Shown here one piece after another: positions 35,069-44,431 of a DNA stretch of 63,104 bases. A model generated the notes under the pieces. The model saw only the letters and a list, made by a program, of their open reading frames with translations, was not told the DNA's origin and ran no database searches. The first letter of the stretch is position 1. Every line of letters starts with the position of its first letter. The stretch lies in the NCBI RefSeq assembly GCF_006539685.1, contig NZ_BJNM01000017.1:1-63104 (forward strand), in the 5' to 3' direction. The translations under genes were made by a program, and so were the position numbers. The DNA is from Gluconobacter oxydans (lineage in GTDB: Bacteria > Pseudomonadota > Alphaproteobacteria > Acetobacterales > Acetobacteraceae).

Positions 35069-38000
35069 TTATAGTTCCGTAAGACAGCCAATTTCTTTCG
35101 ATTGATTTAAGATATACCCATGGTGGGTAAAAAACAGAACCTGCGTTTTTTCCGAAATCTCCGCCAGAATCTTCAGACCCGCCTCCGTGCGCTCCTCATC
35201 AAACGTCACGAACAGATCATCCGCAAGGAAAGGCAGACGGATTCCACGCTCCAGCGCCTGCTCGACCGACGCCAGACGCAACGCCAGATAAAGCTGGTCG
35301 CGCGTGCCCTCGCTCATGGCATGAACGGGAACAAGCGCCGTGTTCCCCGGCCGGCATCCCGCCAGAACCAGCCCGTCCGACCCGTCCTCTTCTGTCGCAA
35401 GCCCCACATAACGCCCAAGCGTAAGCCGCGAAAACAGTGCTCCGGCGCGGGACAGCAATGGCCCGTGAGCCTGCTGCCGCCCCTGCTCCACCAGCCGCGA
35501 CAGCATGAGCTGCTGAAGCCTGAGCGAGACATAGCGGCTGGCCCGCTCGGCAATATCCGCTTCCGTCTCCTGGATTTCCTCGGCCGTCTCATGAACGCCC
35601 CGGGCATTTTCCAGATCGTCCAGAACCTTGCGCGCGGTAAACAGACGTTCGTCCACCTCCGACCTGCGGGTGTTCAGTGCCACCGTTTCCGCCTCGATGG
35701 CCTCGAATTCCTCTTCCAACTGCGCCGGGTCCGTTTCGCGGGCCTCTTCCAGAAGCACATCAATCGGACGGCCATTTCCGGCCTGCAGGATCTGATCGCG
35801 CAACTCGTCACGCCTGTCGCACAATGCAGCCCGCTCGCACGCCCGCGACAGTGCATGACGCAGATCATCGTCCGGCCCCAGACCCAGCGTTGACCGCACA
35901 GGCGCCAGCTCCGCCACCAGCGATGCAATCTTCAGATCCTTCTGCGTAACCTCGGCCTCAAGCGCGGCATGAGCCTGAACCACATTCTGCCGTTTCTGCT
36001 CGCGGGCCAGCGCCTGCGTCAGGAAAGCTTCCAGTTCGGCCGCCGATCCTTGTCCGTGGCGCTGAAGGAACGTCCCCAGTTCCGTGCGGAACGCCGCAAT
36101 ATCGCGCGTTTCGGCGGCCTGTTCCTTCTGTTCGCTTTCCATCCGTGTCTGGATTACGCGCGCATCATGCACATCCCGCAGATCCGCCCGGTCCGGCCGT
36201 CCCGGATAACGACAGGCCTGACAGGCCAGCGCCCAGTCTTCGGCCCACTGCGCCAGTTTGCGCTCCAGTCCGGCCTGTGCTGCCTTGCCTTTTGCCACAG
36301 CCTCCTGCAACCGGCGCTGATCCGCATTCCGGGCCTCATTCTGCTTAGCCAGAGCCTCGTCGCGCTCCAGGACCGATGCGGCCTGCCGGATCTGAACCGC
36401 CAGCCGTTCGGACGGACACGCCGGCACGAAAGCCTGCAACCGCCGGCTCATATCCGCCCGGGTCTGCATGGCGGCCTGCAACTGCGCCCGCATGCCCTGC
36501 AACTGCTCCTCGGCCGCAAGCGCCGTCTGACGGCGCGTAATCCAGACCTGAAGCGGAGCAGGAGGCAGCACCGGTGCGCCCAACGTCCCCAGCAGAGCCG
36601 CCCATGCGGCATCGCGCCGATCCAGTTCCGCTTCCGCATGTGCTGCCCTGCGCCGGGCCTCTCCCGCCTTCAGAGTCAGATCCTCAACCTGACGCGATAG
36701 CGCCGCAAGCAGCGCCGACTGCTCGGCATGGTCATGACGCCGATCCGCCAGACCATCCGCATTCTGGACCAGAACGCCAAACGCCTCCCGCATCGCCGGA
36801 GATGGACAGGCCCCGGACTGGAAATGACGCTCCATTTCCTGCCACAGCCGGTCGCGTTCCTGCCGCGCCGCGGAAAGCTGCTCGCGTGAAACGGCCTGGC
36901 CGCCTTCCTCAAGCCGCCGCCGCTGCTGTTCCAGATGCGCGCGGTCCGTCTCCGCCGCCTGCTCGTCCTCGCGCGCCACCCGGCGCTGCTCTTCCAGCCC
37001 CGCCCGGAGCCGCGCTTCTTCTTCGAGCGCCGCCATGTCCGGTAATGCAAGCGCCGTCAGCTCGGCCTTCCGGTCCGCACCTGTCGCACGCCAGGGCAAC
37101 AGCGCCCCATAAGCAGAAGCCGTGACGTCTTCCTGCCGCGCAATCGCCTCCGAAAGACCGTCGATCCGCTCATCCAGCGGACCAAGGCTCCGCGCCTCAT
37201 CCAGTTCCAGCCGGAAGAGACGCAGACGCTCCCCGTTTCCATTTTCATCCGCTTCCGAAACGGATTGCGGATGAAGCGCATTCAGCGCCTGCTCCGTCTC
37301 CCGAAGCCTGTCCCGCAGATCCTGTTCCTGCGTGTGCAGCAGCGCCCGCTCCTGAAGCCGCCGGTCCAGATCATCCAGCTCCGACAGGTCTGGCAGCACG
37401 TCCGGCTCACAGCCATGCCGTGCCCAGAACTGCTCAAGCCAGATCCCGTCCCGCGTCAGCCGCGCCTGACGGTCCCCCGCTGCCGCCTCAAGACGCTCAA
37501 CCAGAACACCCCGACCCAGAAGTGCGCGGATGGCATCCTGCTCCGCCAGAACGGGATGCGGTTCGCCACAGTCCCGGACCTGCCCGGACACCGCCTCAAG
37601 TTTCTGGCGCGCAGCCGAAAGTGCTTCCTCTTCCCGGTGCAGGTTTTCCAGGATTTTTTCAATCCGTGCGCAGTCCTGAACCGTCAGATCCCAGTGCGGA
37701 AATGCGGCGATCTCCGCTTCCGTTTCCATCAGTTTCTGAATCGGAACGGATGTCATTCTCAGACGCGAGTTGGTCCTGCGACGCACCCCAAGAGCCTGCG
37801 CTTCCTTCTCACAAGCCAACCGTTCCGATTCGGAAACGGACAGCGCCCGGTTCGCGGTGGAAAGCTGCCTCGCCGTCGTCGTGTCCTGACGCAGCGTCTG
37901 CTGCAACTCCTTCAGCTTCAGCTTCGCCTGCTGCAGGGCCGAGCGCGCGCGTCCGGATTTCCATTCCGAATTGACATCGTCCTGAAGTGTCGCAGCCAGC

Positions 38001-38479
38001 TTCCCCACGCCCTCAAGACCCAGACCCGCCGCTAGGATCTGAAGCCCCGCATCGTCCTTCAGCCGACGCATTTCTTCGCCACCGTCCCGCAACCGCGCAT
38101 GATCCAGCGCCCAGGCTGCCTCGAACCCCTTCGCATCCAGTCCGCCCAGCCAGGTCCGCAGCGGCAGATCATCCAGAGGTGTTTTGTCATCGGCTGCAAA
38201 AAGCGTCTGGTTCCGTCCCCGACGCCGCATCCCCTCAAAAACTGTCCCGTCCTGCTCCAGACACGCCCCGACCCGCAGCAGCGGGGCCGCCGTCATCCAG
38301 TCTCCGGCAATATGATGCGGAAACCCGAACAGGAAATCCCGGATCGCACAGAGCGTCGTCGATTTTCCAGCCTCGTTCGGCCCGTAAATGACATGCAGGT
38401 CCCGCTTCCCCTTCGGAAAGCTCAGCGTGACATCCTGAAACCCGCCATAGCGCAGAAGATCGAGACGTTCGAAACGCAT
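35069..38479 (-). CDS. YhaN/SbcC-like AAA ATPase with long coiled coils
   Basis: This 1136-residue SMC/Rad50-like protein has an N-terminal FERLDLLRYGGFQDVTLSF and Walker A GPNEAGKST (residues 33-41), very long Glu/Gln/Arg/Ala coiled coils (about 180-980), and a C-terminal head with AMSEGTRDQLYLALRLASVE (signature) and LPFLADDLFVTFDEERT (Walker B). This layout is the YhaN (SbcF) group, which pairs with a YhaO nuclease. Its start overlaps the last base of the upstream nuclease gene, so the two form one unit. The role is probably DNA end processing or repair. Confidence 0.9.
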   Translation of the reverse strand: MRFERLDLLRYGGFQDVTLSFPKGKRDLHVIYGPNEAGKSTTLCAIRDFLFGFPHHIAGDWMTAAPLLRVGACLEQDGTVFEGMRRRGRNQTLFAADDKTPLDDLPLRTWLGGLDAKGFEAAWALDHARLRDGGEEMRRLKDDAGLQILAAGLGLEGVGKLAATLQDDVNSEWKSGRARSALQQAKLKLKELQQTLRQDTTTARQLSTANRALSVSESERLACEKEAQALGVRRRTNSRLRMTSVPIQKLMETEAEIAAFPHWDLTVQDCARIEKILENLHREEEALSAARQKLEAVSGQVRDCGEPHPVLAEQDAIRALLGRGVLVERLEAAAGDRQARLTRDGIWLEQFWARHGCEPDVLPDLSELDDLDRRLQERALLHTQEQDLRDRLRETEQALNALHPQSVSEADENGNGERLRLFRLELDEARSLGPLDERIDGLSEAIARQEDVTASAYGALLPWRATGADRKAELTALALPDMAALEEEARLRAGLEEQRRVAREDEQAAETDRAHLEQQRRRLEEGGQAVSREQLSAARQERDRLWQEMERHFQSGACPSPAMREAFGVLVQNADGLADRRHDHAEQSALLAALSRQVEDLTLKAGEARRRAAHAEAELDRRDAAWAALLGTLGAPVLPPAPLQVWITRRQTALAAEEQLQGMRAQLQAAMQTRADMSRRLQAFVPACPSERLAVQIRQAASVLERDEALAKQNEARNADQRRLQEAVAKGKAAQAGLERKLAQWAEDWALACQACRYPGRPDRADLRDVHDARVIQTRMESEQKEQAAETRDIAAFRTELGTFLQRHGQGSAAELEAFLTQALAREQKRQNVVQAHAALEAEVTQKDLKIASLVAELAPVRSTLGLGPDDDLRHALSRACERAALCDRRDELRDQILQAGNGRPIDVLLEEARETDPAQLEEEFEAIEAETVALNTRRSEVDERLFTARKVLDDLENARGVHETAEEIQETEADIAERASRYVSLRLQQLMLSRLVEQGRQQAHGPLLSRAGALFSRLTLGRYVGLATEEDGSDGLVLAGCRPGNTALVPVHAMSEGTRDQLYLALRLASVEQALERGIRLPFLADDLFVTFDEERTEAGLKILAEISEKTQVLFFTHHGYILNQSKEIGCLTEL

Positions 38480-39717
38480 TATTCCGTTTCCCCCACCAGC
38501 CGCGCCCGCAACGCCGCCCGCGCCTCTTCAAGCGGAAACCGCCCGTCCGGCATCAGACTGTCCCGCTCGACACAGGAGGGCAGGGCGGAGAAAAACCCTT
38601 CAAACGCCTCGGGCAGGGACGCGAGAAAATCCTCGTCCTGCATCAGCCCCTCAAGCGCCAGATCCAGCTCCCGCGTCTCCGCCACTCCCGCCCGATGCGC
38701 CGGTGCGGACGTCTCGTTGCGGATTTTCTCCAGCGCGATCTGGGCTGTCCCCTGTGCCATCGACACCGCAATGCCCCGCAGATCCTCTTTCCACGCCTGC
38801 GACGCGCACAGCCGGTCATGCAGGACGCTCCGCCCCGTCAGCACGATCCGCGCAATGACGGTCCGGCCCCCCGCATCGGAGAGCGCGTTTTCCATCGCCT
38901 GACGCGCCGCGCCCAGAACCGCATCCATGGTCTGCATCCCGCTGACATCCAGCTCCAGTCGGGCCCAGCGCACAACATCACATTCCACGAATTCAACAGA
39001 CCGGACGATCCCATCCTCAACCGTGACCAGCTCACAGCCACACGCCCCGGTCTCCCGCGCATGACGCCCCTGAAGCACGCCCGGAAACACGATCCACGGA
39101 TGCTCGCAGACGATCTCGCGCGCATGGACATGCCCCAGCGCCCAGTAATCATACCCCTTGGCCGAGAGCGTCTCGACGGAGCAGGGGGCATAGGTCTCGT
39201 GCTCCCCATATCCCGAGAGCGACGTATGCAGCACCCCGATATTGAAACACCCCGCCACCGGCGCGGGATAGGCGCGTGTCATGTCCTGCGTGACATGCCG
39301 GTCCCGGAAACTCTGCCCATGCAGCGCCACACCCAGTTCGGGCCAGTGCAGCGTCTGCGGCGCATCATAGGAGAAATGGTCGATCCCGTCCGGCAGCGGC
39401 AGTTCGCGCGCAATGACCGACTGGGCATCATGATTGCCCGAAAGCGTCACGACCCGGATGCCCACCTGAACCAGCCGGCTCAGCGCCCGGACCATGTAAA
39501 GCCCGGTTCCCACATCCTGCCAGGTTCCGTCATACAGATCGCCAGCCAGCACGACGAAATCGACTTTTTCGGTGAGTGCCGTCTCGACCATCCGGTCCAG
39601 CGCGCGCCGCGTGGAGCCGCGGATTTCCGCTTCGGGAAGCCCCTCGTAACGGCTCAACCCCCTCAGGGGGCTGTCGAGATGGATGTCAGCAGCATGAAGG
39701 AAGCGGAATGAGGACAT
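38479..39717 (-). CDS. YhaO/SbcD-like DNA repair exonuclease
   Basis: This 412-residue calcineurin-type metallophosphoesterase of the Mre11/SbcD/YhaO kind has the metal-binding motifs FLHAADIHLDSPL (DxH), VVLAGDLYDG (GDxxD), LSGNHDAQS (GNHD) and ALGHVHAREI (GHxH). It overlaps the YhaN-like ATPase gene by 1 bp. Together they should form a nuclease-ATPase complex acting on DNA ends or hairpins. No phage or defence genes are next to it, so housekeeping repair is the simplest reading. Confidence 0.9.
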   Translation of the reverse strand: MSSFRFLHAADIHLDSPLRGLSRYEGLPEAEIRGSTRRALDRMVETALTEKVDFVVLAGDLYDGTWQDVGTGLYMVRALSRLVQVGIRVVTLSGNHDAQSVIARELPLPDGIDHFSYDAPQTLHWPELGVALHGQSFRDRHVTQDMTRAYPAPVAGCFNIGVLHTSLSGYGEHETYAPCSVETLSAKGYDYWALGHVHAREIVCEHPWIVFPGVLQGRHARETGACGCELVTVEDGIVRSVEFVECDVVRWARLELDVSGMQTMDAVLGAARQAMENALSDAGGRTVIARIVLTGRSVLHDRLCASQAWKEDLRGIAVSMAQGTAQIALEKIRNETSAPAHRAGVAETRELDLALEGLMQDEDFLASLPEAFEGFFSALPSCVERDSLMPDGRFPLEEARAALRARLVGETE

Positions 39718-39767
39718 GCCCGAAGTTTACGCCCTCACGGATGTCTTGCAAGCCGCGTTGAGCCGCT

Positions 39768-40271
39768 TTAGGCCGCCGCCAGATACTGCGCCACGATTTC
39801 CGGCATCAGCCCTTCAAGCGCCCCGGCCGCCGCTATTTCCTCATCCTTCAGACAGTCCAGCGCGGCCGCGTCCTGCGCAAAGCCAAGCTGCCGTGCCAGC
39901 ACGATCAGCACCTGAAGCGAGGCGATCTGATGGGCGCGATACCCGCTCGCCGCCAGCACGTTCTTCAGAACGTCATGCTCCTCACCCCCATGCAGCAGCC
40001 CCGAGACGGTGCTGAGAATGGACGAGACGGTCTCATGGGGAACCGGGGCAGGGTGTCCGTGCCGGGACAGAAGGATCGTGATCTCCCGCGCATGGCTCCG
40101 GCCCATCGCCAGATCCTGCTCCATCCGGCTGCACAGCCCTGGATACTGCTCACATACCGGAAGCTCCGAAAGCGCGGTCTCGATCGCCTTGGATTCAATG
40201 GACAGGTGATCCCGCAGGGCGTCCAGATAGATATCCAGCGCTGATCTGGCTGTCGTTTTCGTTCTGCCCAC
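39768..40271 (-). CDS. Ferritin-like DUF892 (YciE/YciF) protein
   Basis: This 167-residue all-helical protein has a layout matching the DUF892 ferritin-like family: an N-terminal DALRDHLSIESKAIETALSEL helix, a middle SRMEQDLAMGRSHAREITILLSRHG helix, GYRAHQIASLQVLIVLARQLG, and a final DCLKDEEIAAAGALEGL helix. These proteins are induced by osmotic or other stress and may bind a di-metal centre; Glu/His positions are present but loosely conserved. It has no signal peptide. It lies 50 bp upstream of the YhaO-like gene on the same strand. Confidence 0.65.
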   Translation of the reverse strand: MGRTKTTARSALDIYLDALRDHLSIESKAIETALSELPVCEQYPGLCSRMEQDLAMGRSHAREITILLSRHGHPAPVPHETVSSILSTVSGLLHGGEEHDVLKNVLAASGYRAHQIASLQVLIVLARQLGFAQDAAALDCLKDEEIAAAGALEGLMPEIVAQYLAAA

Positions 40272-40369
40272 CGTGGATCCTTTTCATCTTTGGCGCAGTC
40301 ATAAATGGCCATATTGCAAGGTAGAGCGCAAGGGCACGACAGCCTTGCACAAAAGCCCTTCCAGGCATG

Positions 40370-40399
40370 AAAAACCCCATGCCGGAGACCGGCATGGGG
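40370..40399 (-). terminator. Intrinsic terminator of the TonB receptor gene
   Basis: On the minus strand a perfect 11-bp stem (CCCCATGCCGG / CCGGCATGGGG) with loop TCT is followed by TTTTTC. It lies 28 bp after the receptor stop. Confidence 0.92.
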
Positions 40400-40427
40400 C
40401 ATTCAGGTTCAGCAGGGTCTGAAGGGA

Positions 40428-42965
40428 TCAGAAGCCGGCGCTGATGGAACCCGTCGCAGCGAACGGTGCCGCGATCATGTAGGTCGGGGTGGAACCCTTG
40501 ACCGTGTTGCCGAAGATGCCGCGCATCGTCGTGGCATTGGTCTGCAGACCAATCGGGAAGCCCAGATAGTGCTTGTTGGTGATGTTGGTCAGGTTCAGCT
40601 TGACGTTCGGGGCCTGGAGGAAGCCCAGGTTCTTGAAGCGGTAGCCCACGGTGATGTTCATCTTGACGTAGCCCGGGATGCTCTCGTCGTTCATGAACGT
40701 GGAATACTGCTTGGCGACGTATTTCAGGTTGTAGGCACCGAAGACATTGCCGTCGTCATAATCGAGGTTGAAGCCAACCTGATACTTCGGCGTTTCCGGA
40801 GCAAACTTGCCCTTGGTGGGCAGATAGTCGATGGACGAACCGCTGCCGGCACGCAGGTTGCTCGTCGTGCGGGCATCAACATACTCGAAAGAGACATACG
40901 GACGGATGTGATAGAAGATCGGACGCGTTCCGACTTCGGCATCCACACCGTTCGTGCTCTGGCCGCCAGCGTTGATGCTGCCGGTTGCGTAGCTGCTGCA
41001 GCTCTCGTCCAGACATTCGCTCTGGGAGAAGAAGCGGTTCGTGAAGTTGTAGTGGAAGTACGTGACCGAGGCCATGACCGTCGGACCCGTGTAACGCCAG
41101 CCGGCTTCTTCCGAAATCGAGATTTCAGGCTGCAGGTTGGTCGAGCCGTGCGTGGAATAGCCACCGTTCTTGTAGTAGGTGCCAGCGTCGTACAGGGAGT
41201 AGTTCGTCGGGATACGGAAGTTCGTGGAACCCGAGACGAAGACCTGCATTTCCGGATTGATCTGGTAACGGATCGCAGCGGTCGGCAGCGGCTGGTAATA
41301 CGTCTTGTTGATGTACGGACCCGTGGACGTATCGGGCAGCATGTTGTGCGCATCGCGGGTGACGATGGCATATTTCAGGCCGCCGTCGATCGTCAGTTTG
41401 TTGTGCAGCAGCGACAGGCTGTCGCCGATGAACATCGTATGCGTCCGCGTCTGCGTCAGGCTCTGACGGTACTGGTAGGTCGTGCCGTCATTGAACACGA
41501 AGTTCGGGCCGGCGCCCCACAGGTTCCACGGCGTACCATCGGAAGCGATACCCGTTGCTGGTGCGGTCTGGGACTGCTTGGCATATTCGAACCAGTAACC
41601 GACCATCAGACGGTTCACACCCGTGGTCAGCGTCAGCTTCGTGACGGCACCCGGACGATACGTCGTCGTGATGGACGGCTCGTAGATCAGGCTGCCCTTT
41701 GTCTGCGTCTTGCCATCGAGCGTACCGCTCATGGACGTGGCGCCCCAGCTCGTCGGAAGGCTGTAGGCCGCACCGCCACTGCCGTCACCGTACCAGAAAT
41801 ACGGCGTTTCCGTCAGGACGAGGTGGTCCGTCAGCTTGAAGGTGGAAGGCGCACTGGCATAGATGTTGGTGAACGGGTTCTGATGCAGCTTGTAGTAGCT
41901 GGCGTCACCTGCCGTCGTCTTGCCGGTCGGGTCCTTGTAGACACCGTTATAAGAGGTGTTGGAAATCGTGGAGCCGGACGTGTTCTTGAACGTCGTGCCG
42001 TTCGGACGGGTACAGGTGCTGCCGCTGTAACAGGGCGCGATGTACTGGTCCTTCACACCGAAACCGTACGTCTCCCAGGACGCCTGGTTCACGCTCGGCG
42101 TCAGGTAGTTGTAAAGGCGGTTGCCGACGATCGCGAGCGAGACGCGGTTGCCGTCACCCCAGTCGTTCACGAACTTCGCTTCGGCATGAAGCTTGCGGTT
42201 CGTGGCCATGGAGTGGATGGCATCTTCGGTCGCATAGGAGCCGGAGAAATAGGCGCGCAGGTTGGTCTGGCCGATCTTGCCGGTATCCAGACGCAGGAAG
42301 CCGCGCGTGTAGTCGTATGACCCGTAGGAGACGTCGAACGCGCCGCCCTTCTTCATCTTCGGATCGATCATGTACATGTCGACCACGCCGCCGGTGGCGC
42401 TCAGATGCGGGCTGTCGAGGTCGGCGGAACCCTGTGCCAGGCTGACCTTGCGCAGGTTCTCGGAGTCCACGATTTCCTGGGAATAGACCGAGAAGGAACC
42501 GATATCGTTGATCGGGAAGCCTTCAAGCGTGAAGCCCATCTGCGACTGGTCGAGGCCGCGGGCGCTCATGTGGCTGCCCGTCAGACCTGCCGGATCGGAA
42601 GACGAAACGTTTGCGCCCGGAAGCAGTGCGATCAGCTGCATCGGGTCCTGACCCGGTGCCTGCTTTTCGATGTAGTCACGGGAGATGGCCGAAACGGACT
42701 TTGCGGAGTCCTGTTTCTGCATCAGACCACCACCGACATCGCGGCGCGTTACGCCATCGAAATAGGTGTGATGTCCGCTGACGGAGACATGTTCTTCATG
42801 TTCGTCTGTTGGAGCCGTATTGCCCATCATGGACGGAGCGGCAGCAGCGACTTTCGTGGGGCTCTTCTTGTTGGAAGAGGCCGTGCTGTCTGCGGGTGCG
42901 GCAAATGCCGACACCGTACCGAACGCAAACAGGGCCGAAGTCGAAAGCAGGCGAGCAAGGCGCAT
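40428..42965 (-). CDS. TonB-dependent outer-membrane receptor, ligand unknown
   Basis: This 845-residue protein has a signal peptide (MRLARLLSTSALFAFGTVSAFA), a short Ser/Lys/Pro-rich linker with a TonB-box-like EEHVSVSGHH, a plug domain (residues about 75-200, with DYIEKQAPGQDPMQLIALLPG and SARGLDQSQMGFTLEGFPI) and a long beta-barrel ending in aromatic Phe. Loops contain Cys pairs (APCYSGSTCTRP, SECLDESCSSY) that could form disulphides. It is monocistronic with a strong terminator. Neighbours give no hint of the ligand; relatives carry ferric siderophores or carbohydrates. Confidence 0.9.
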   Translation of the reverse strand: MRLARLLSTSALFAFGTVSAFAAPADSTASSNKKSPTKVAAAAPSMMGNTAPTDEHEEHVSVSGHHTYFDGVTRRDVGGGLMQKQDSAKSVSAISRDYIEKQAPGQDPMQLIALLPGANVSSSDPAGLTGSHMSARGLDQSQMGFTLEGFPINDIGSFSVYSQEIVDSENLRKVSLAQGSADLDSPHLSATGGVVDMYMIDPKMKKGGAFDVSYGSYDYTRGFLRLDTGKIGQTNLRAYFSGSYATEDAIHSMATNRKLHAEAKFVNDWGDGNRVSLAIVGNRLYNYLTPSVNQASWETYGFGVKDQYIAPCYSGSTCTRPNGTTFKNTSGSTISNTSYNGVYKDPTGKTTAGDASYYKLHQNPFTNIYASAPSTFKLTDHLVLTETPYFWYGDGSGGAAYSLPTSWGATSMSGTLDGKTQTKGSLIYEPSITTTYRPGAVTKLTLTTGVNRLMVGYWFEYAKQSQTAPATGIASDGTPWNLWGAGPNFVFNDGTTYQYRQSLTQTRTHTMFIGDSLSLLHNKLTIDGGLKYAIVTRDAHNMLPDTSTGPYINKTYYQPLPTAAIRYQINPEMQVFVSGSTNFRIPTNYSLYDAGTYYKNGGYSTHGSTNLQPEISISEEAGWRYTGPTVMASVTYFHYNFTNRFFSQSECLDESCSSYATGSINAGGQSTNGVDAEVGTRPIFYHIRPYVSFEYVDARTTSNLRAGSGSSIDYLPTKGKFAPETPKYQVGFNLDYDDGNVFGAYNLKYVAKQYSTFMNDESIPGYVKMNITVGYRFKNLGFLQAPNVKLNLTNITNKHYLGFPIGLQTNATTMRGIFGNTVKGSTPTYMIAAPFAATGSISAGF

Positions 42966-43188
42966 CGTATTTTCGGTCTTTCTCGGTCAGGTGAACTTTC
43001 AACCGAGAAAAAGCATGAGTACCGGCTCTATTTCAATCAGATGTAGAGTGATACAGTATGACATGAAAGGGATATGGCAATTTAGTCACATTTCGCTGAT
43101 GTAACGGCACGAAATGGCAGGTAACTCCCTGCGTATTGTGACATTTGGAAGACATGACCCGTTTTTCTGGGGCGATCGTTTCAAAAAG
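42966..43188. promoter_or_regulatory. Upstream region of the TonB receptor gene
   Basis: This 223-bp gap lies between the receptor start and the end of the sulfotransferase gene. It should hold the receptor promoter. I see no Fur box or riboswitch. Confidence 0.35.
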
Positions 43189-43956
43189 TCATTCTGCCGG
43201 ACGCAGTGCCTCGTCTGCGCTGTAGAGCTGTCGAGTCCTTTTTGCCTGCGCGGCCGTGGGGACGACATCGTGGCTGTTGCCGTTCAGATGGGGAATGGTT
43301 TTGCCCTTCAGGACAGGCACCAGATCGGGCAGGGACGAGATCCGGTCCATCGAAAACAGCTGATCGACGGCAAGCCGGCCATTGCGGTCGCAGACATACA
43401 GGGTCTGCGGACGGAAGACATGGTCCATCTCGTAAACCGACGAACAGGATTCCACGTGGTCGATGGCATGGTCCAGCGTGTGGAACGAGCGGTAGAGCGC
43501 GTTGACGGAAGGATGGATTTTCACCCGCGACGTGCCGCCACGACGGGCAAAGGCCCATGCGGAAACGAAACGCTTCACGGGATCGCGCCAGATCGCGAAG
43601 CTGGGAAGGGTCCGGCACAGATCGGGCGCGACATGCTGATAATAGCGCCAGGTCTCATGCATCATGATCCCGCCATACAGCAGGTCACAGATCGACGTGC
43701 CGCCGTTCTTGGGAACATGGATGAACAGCGCCCCGGCTTCGCGGATGCGTTCGATCCGCTGAAGGCGTTTGCGGCCCAGCGGCAGTCGCAGTTTCAGATC
43801 GGCGGCCCGGGCATGGACGTCGTTATACTGCCGGACCCGGAAGGTGCTGCACAACAGGCGCTGGGGAAGACCGGGCCCCTCTGCTTTCATGCCATCGCAT
43901 CCTGTCGGAAGGTCGCGGTCCTGGTGAACCGTCTGGGCAGCAGAATGGGTCGTCAT
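43189..43956 (-). CDS. Sulfotransferase family 2 domain protein
   Basis: The protein (255 residues from ATG 43956, which has AGGA about 9 nt upstream) has LFIHVPKNGGTSICDLL, the 5'-phosphosulfate-binding loop of membrane-type and carbohydrate sulfotransferases, and FAIWRDPVKRFVSAW, the 3'-phosphate-binding motif. It would move sulfate from PAPS to a sugar or other acceptor. No signal peptide or membrane helix is clear. The frame is open upstream across the cobalamin riboswitch, which is not coding. The acceptor is unknown; an exopolysaccharide is a guess. Confidence 0.82.
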   Translation of the reverse strand: MTTHSAAQTVHQDRDLPTGCDGMKAEGPGLPQRLLCSTFRVRQYNDVHARAADLKLRLPLGRKRLQRIERIREAGALFIHVPKNGGTSICDLLYGGIMMHETWRYYQHVAPDLCRTLPSFAIWRDPVKRFVSAWAFARRGGTSRVKIHPSVNALYRSFHTLDHAIDHVESCSSVYEMDHVFRPQTLYVCDRNGRLAVDQLFSMDRISSLPDLVPVLKGKTIPHLNGNSHDVVPTAAQAKRTRQLYSADEALRPAE

Positions 43957-44128
43957 GATCGTGTCCTGATCCTGTATCCGATGGCAGGAACACTGACGTC
44001 CGGGGATATTCGAGGCAAAGGCCGTATTGTAACAGAATGAAAGCCATGTTGCAGAGTTGTGCGGTATCAAATCAGCCAGAAATGGATGTTTGTGTTTGAC
44101 TTGTGTCGCCCGGGGCGCTTCATGACAC

Positions 44129-44312
44129 CTGACGGTGCCCGGCCTGCCGGGTGAAAAGGGAACGCAGTGCAAAACTGCGGCTGCCCCCGCAACTGTAAGT
44201 GCTGACTGTCGCTCCGTAACGGGCGAACAGTACGGCTTCAGGAGAGAACCCACTGGCCCGGTGCCGGGAAGGGGCCTGAGACCGGAGCGCGAGCCAGGAG
44301 ACCTGCCGTCAG
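44129..44312 (+). ncRNA. Cobalamin riboswitch
   Basis: The P1 stem CTGACGG (44129) pairs with CCGTCAG (44306-44312). Between them are the B12-box features: GGGTGAAAAGGGAA, GTGCAAAACTGCGGCTGCCC, CCGCAACTGTAA, the CCACTGG and CCGGGAAGG core, and GAGCCAGGAGACCTGCC. It stands 119 bp before btuB and should shut down the btu locus when adenosylcobalamin is plentiful. The whole gap 43957-44431 has no gene; the part after the riboswitch should hold the expression platform. Confidence 0.96.
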
Positions 44313-44431
44313 CATGAGTTGTCCGAAGGACGGTCCGGGCGGGGTGCATCGGAACGCCGGGTCAGGCCCTGTCACTGCGGGTCTGCCTCCTTCTTGAGGG
44401 CGACGCAGAACGACGAGACATTACTATCGCC

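Noticed and set aside
40569-42320. A 583-residue open frame antisense to the TonB receptor
   Set aside because: It lies wholly inside a well-supported receptor gene and reads as Arg/Val-rich low-information sequence.
43957-44349. N-terminal extension of the sulfotransferase frame to 44349
   Set aside because: It runs antisense through the cobalamin riboswitch; the start at 43956 has a ribosome-binding site.
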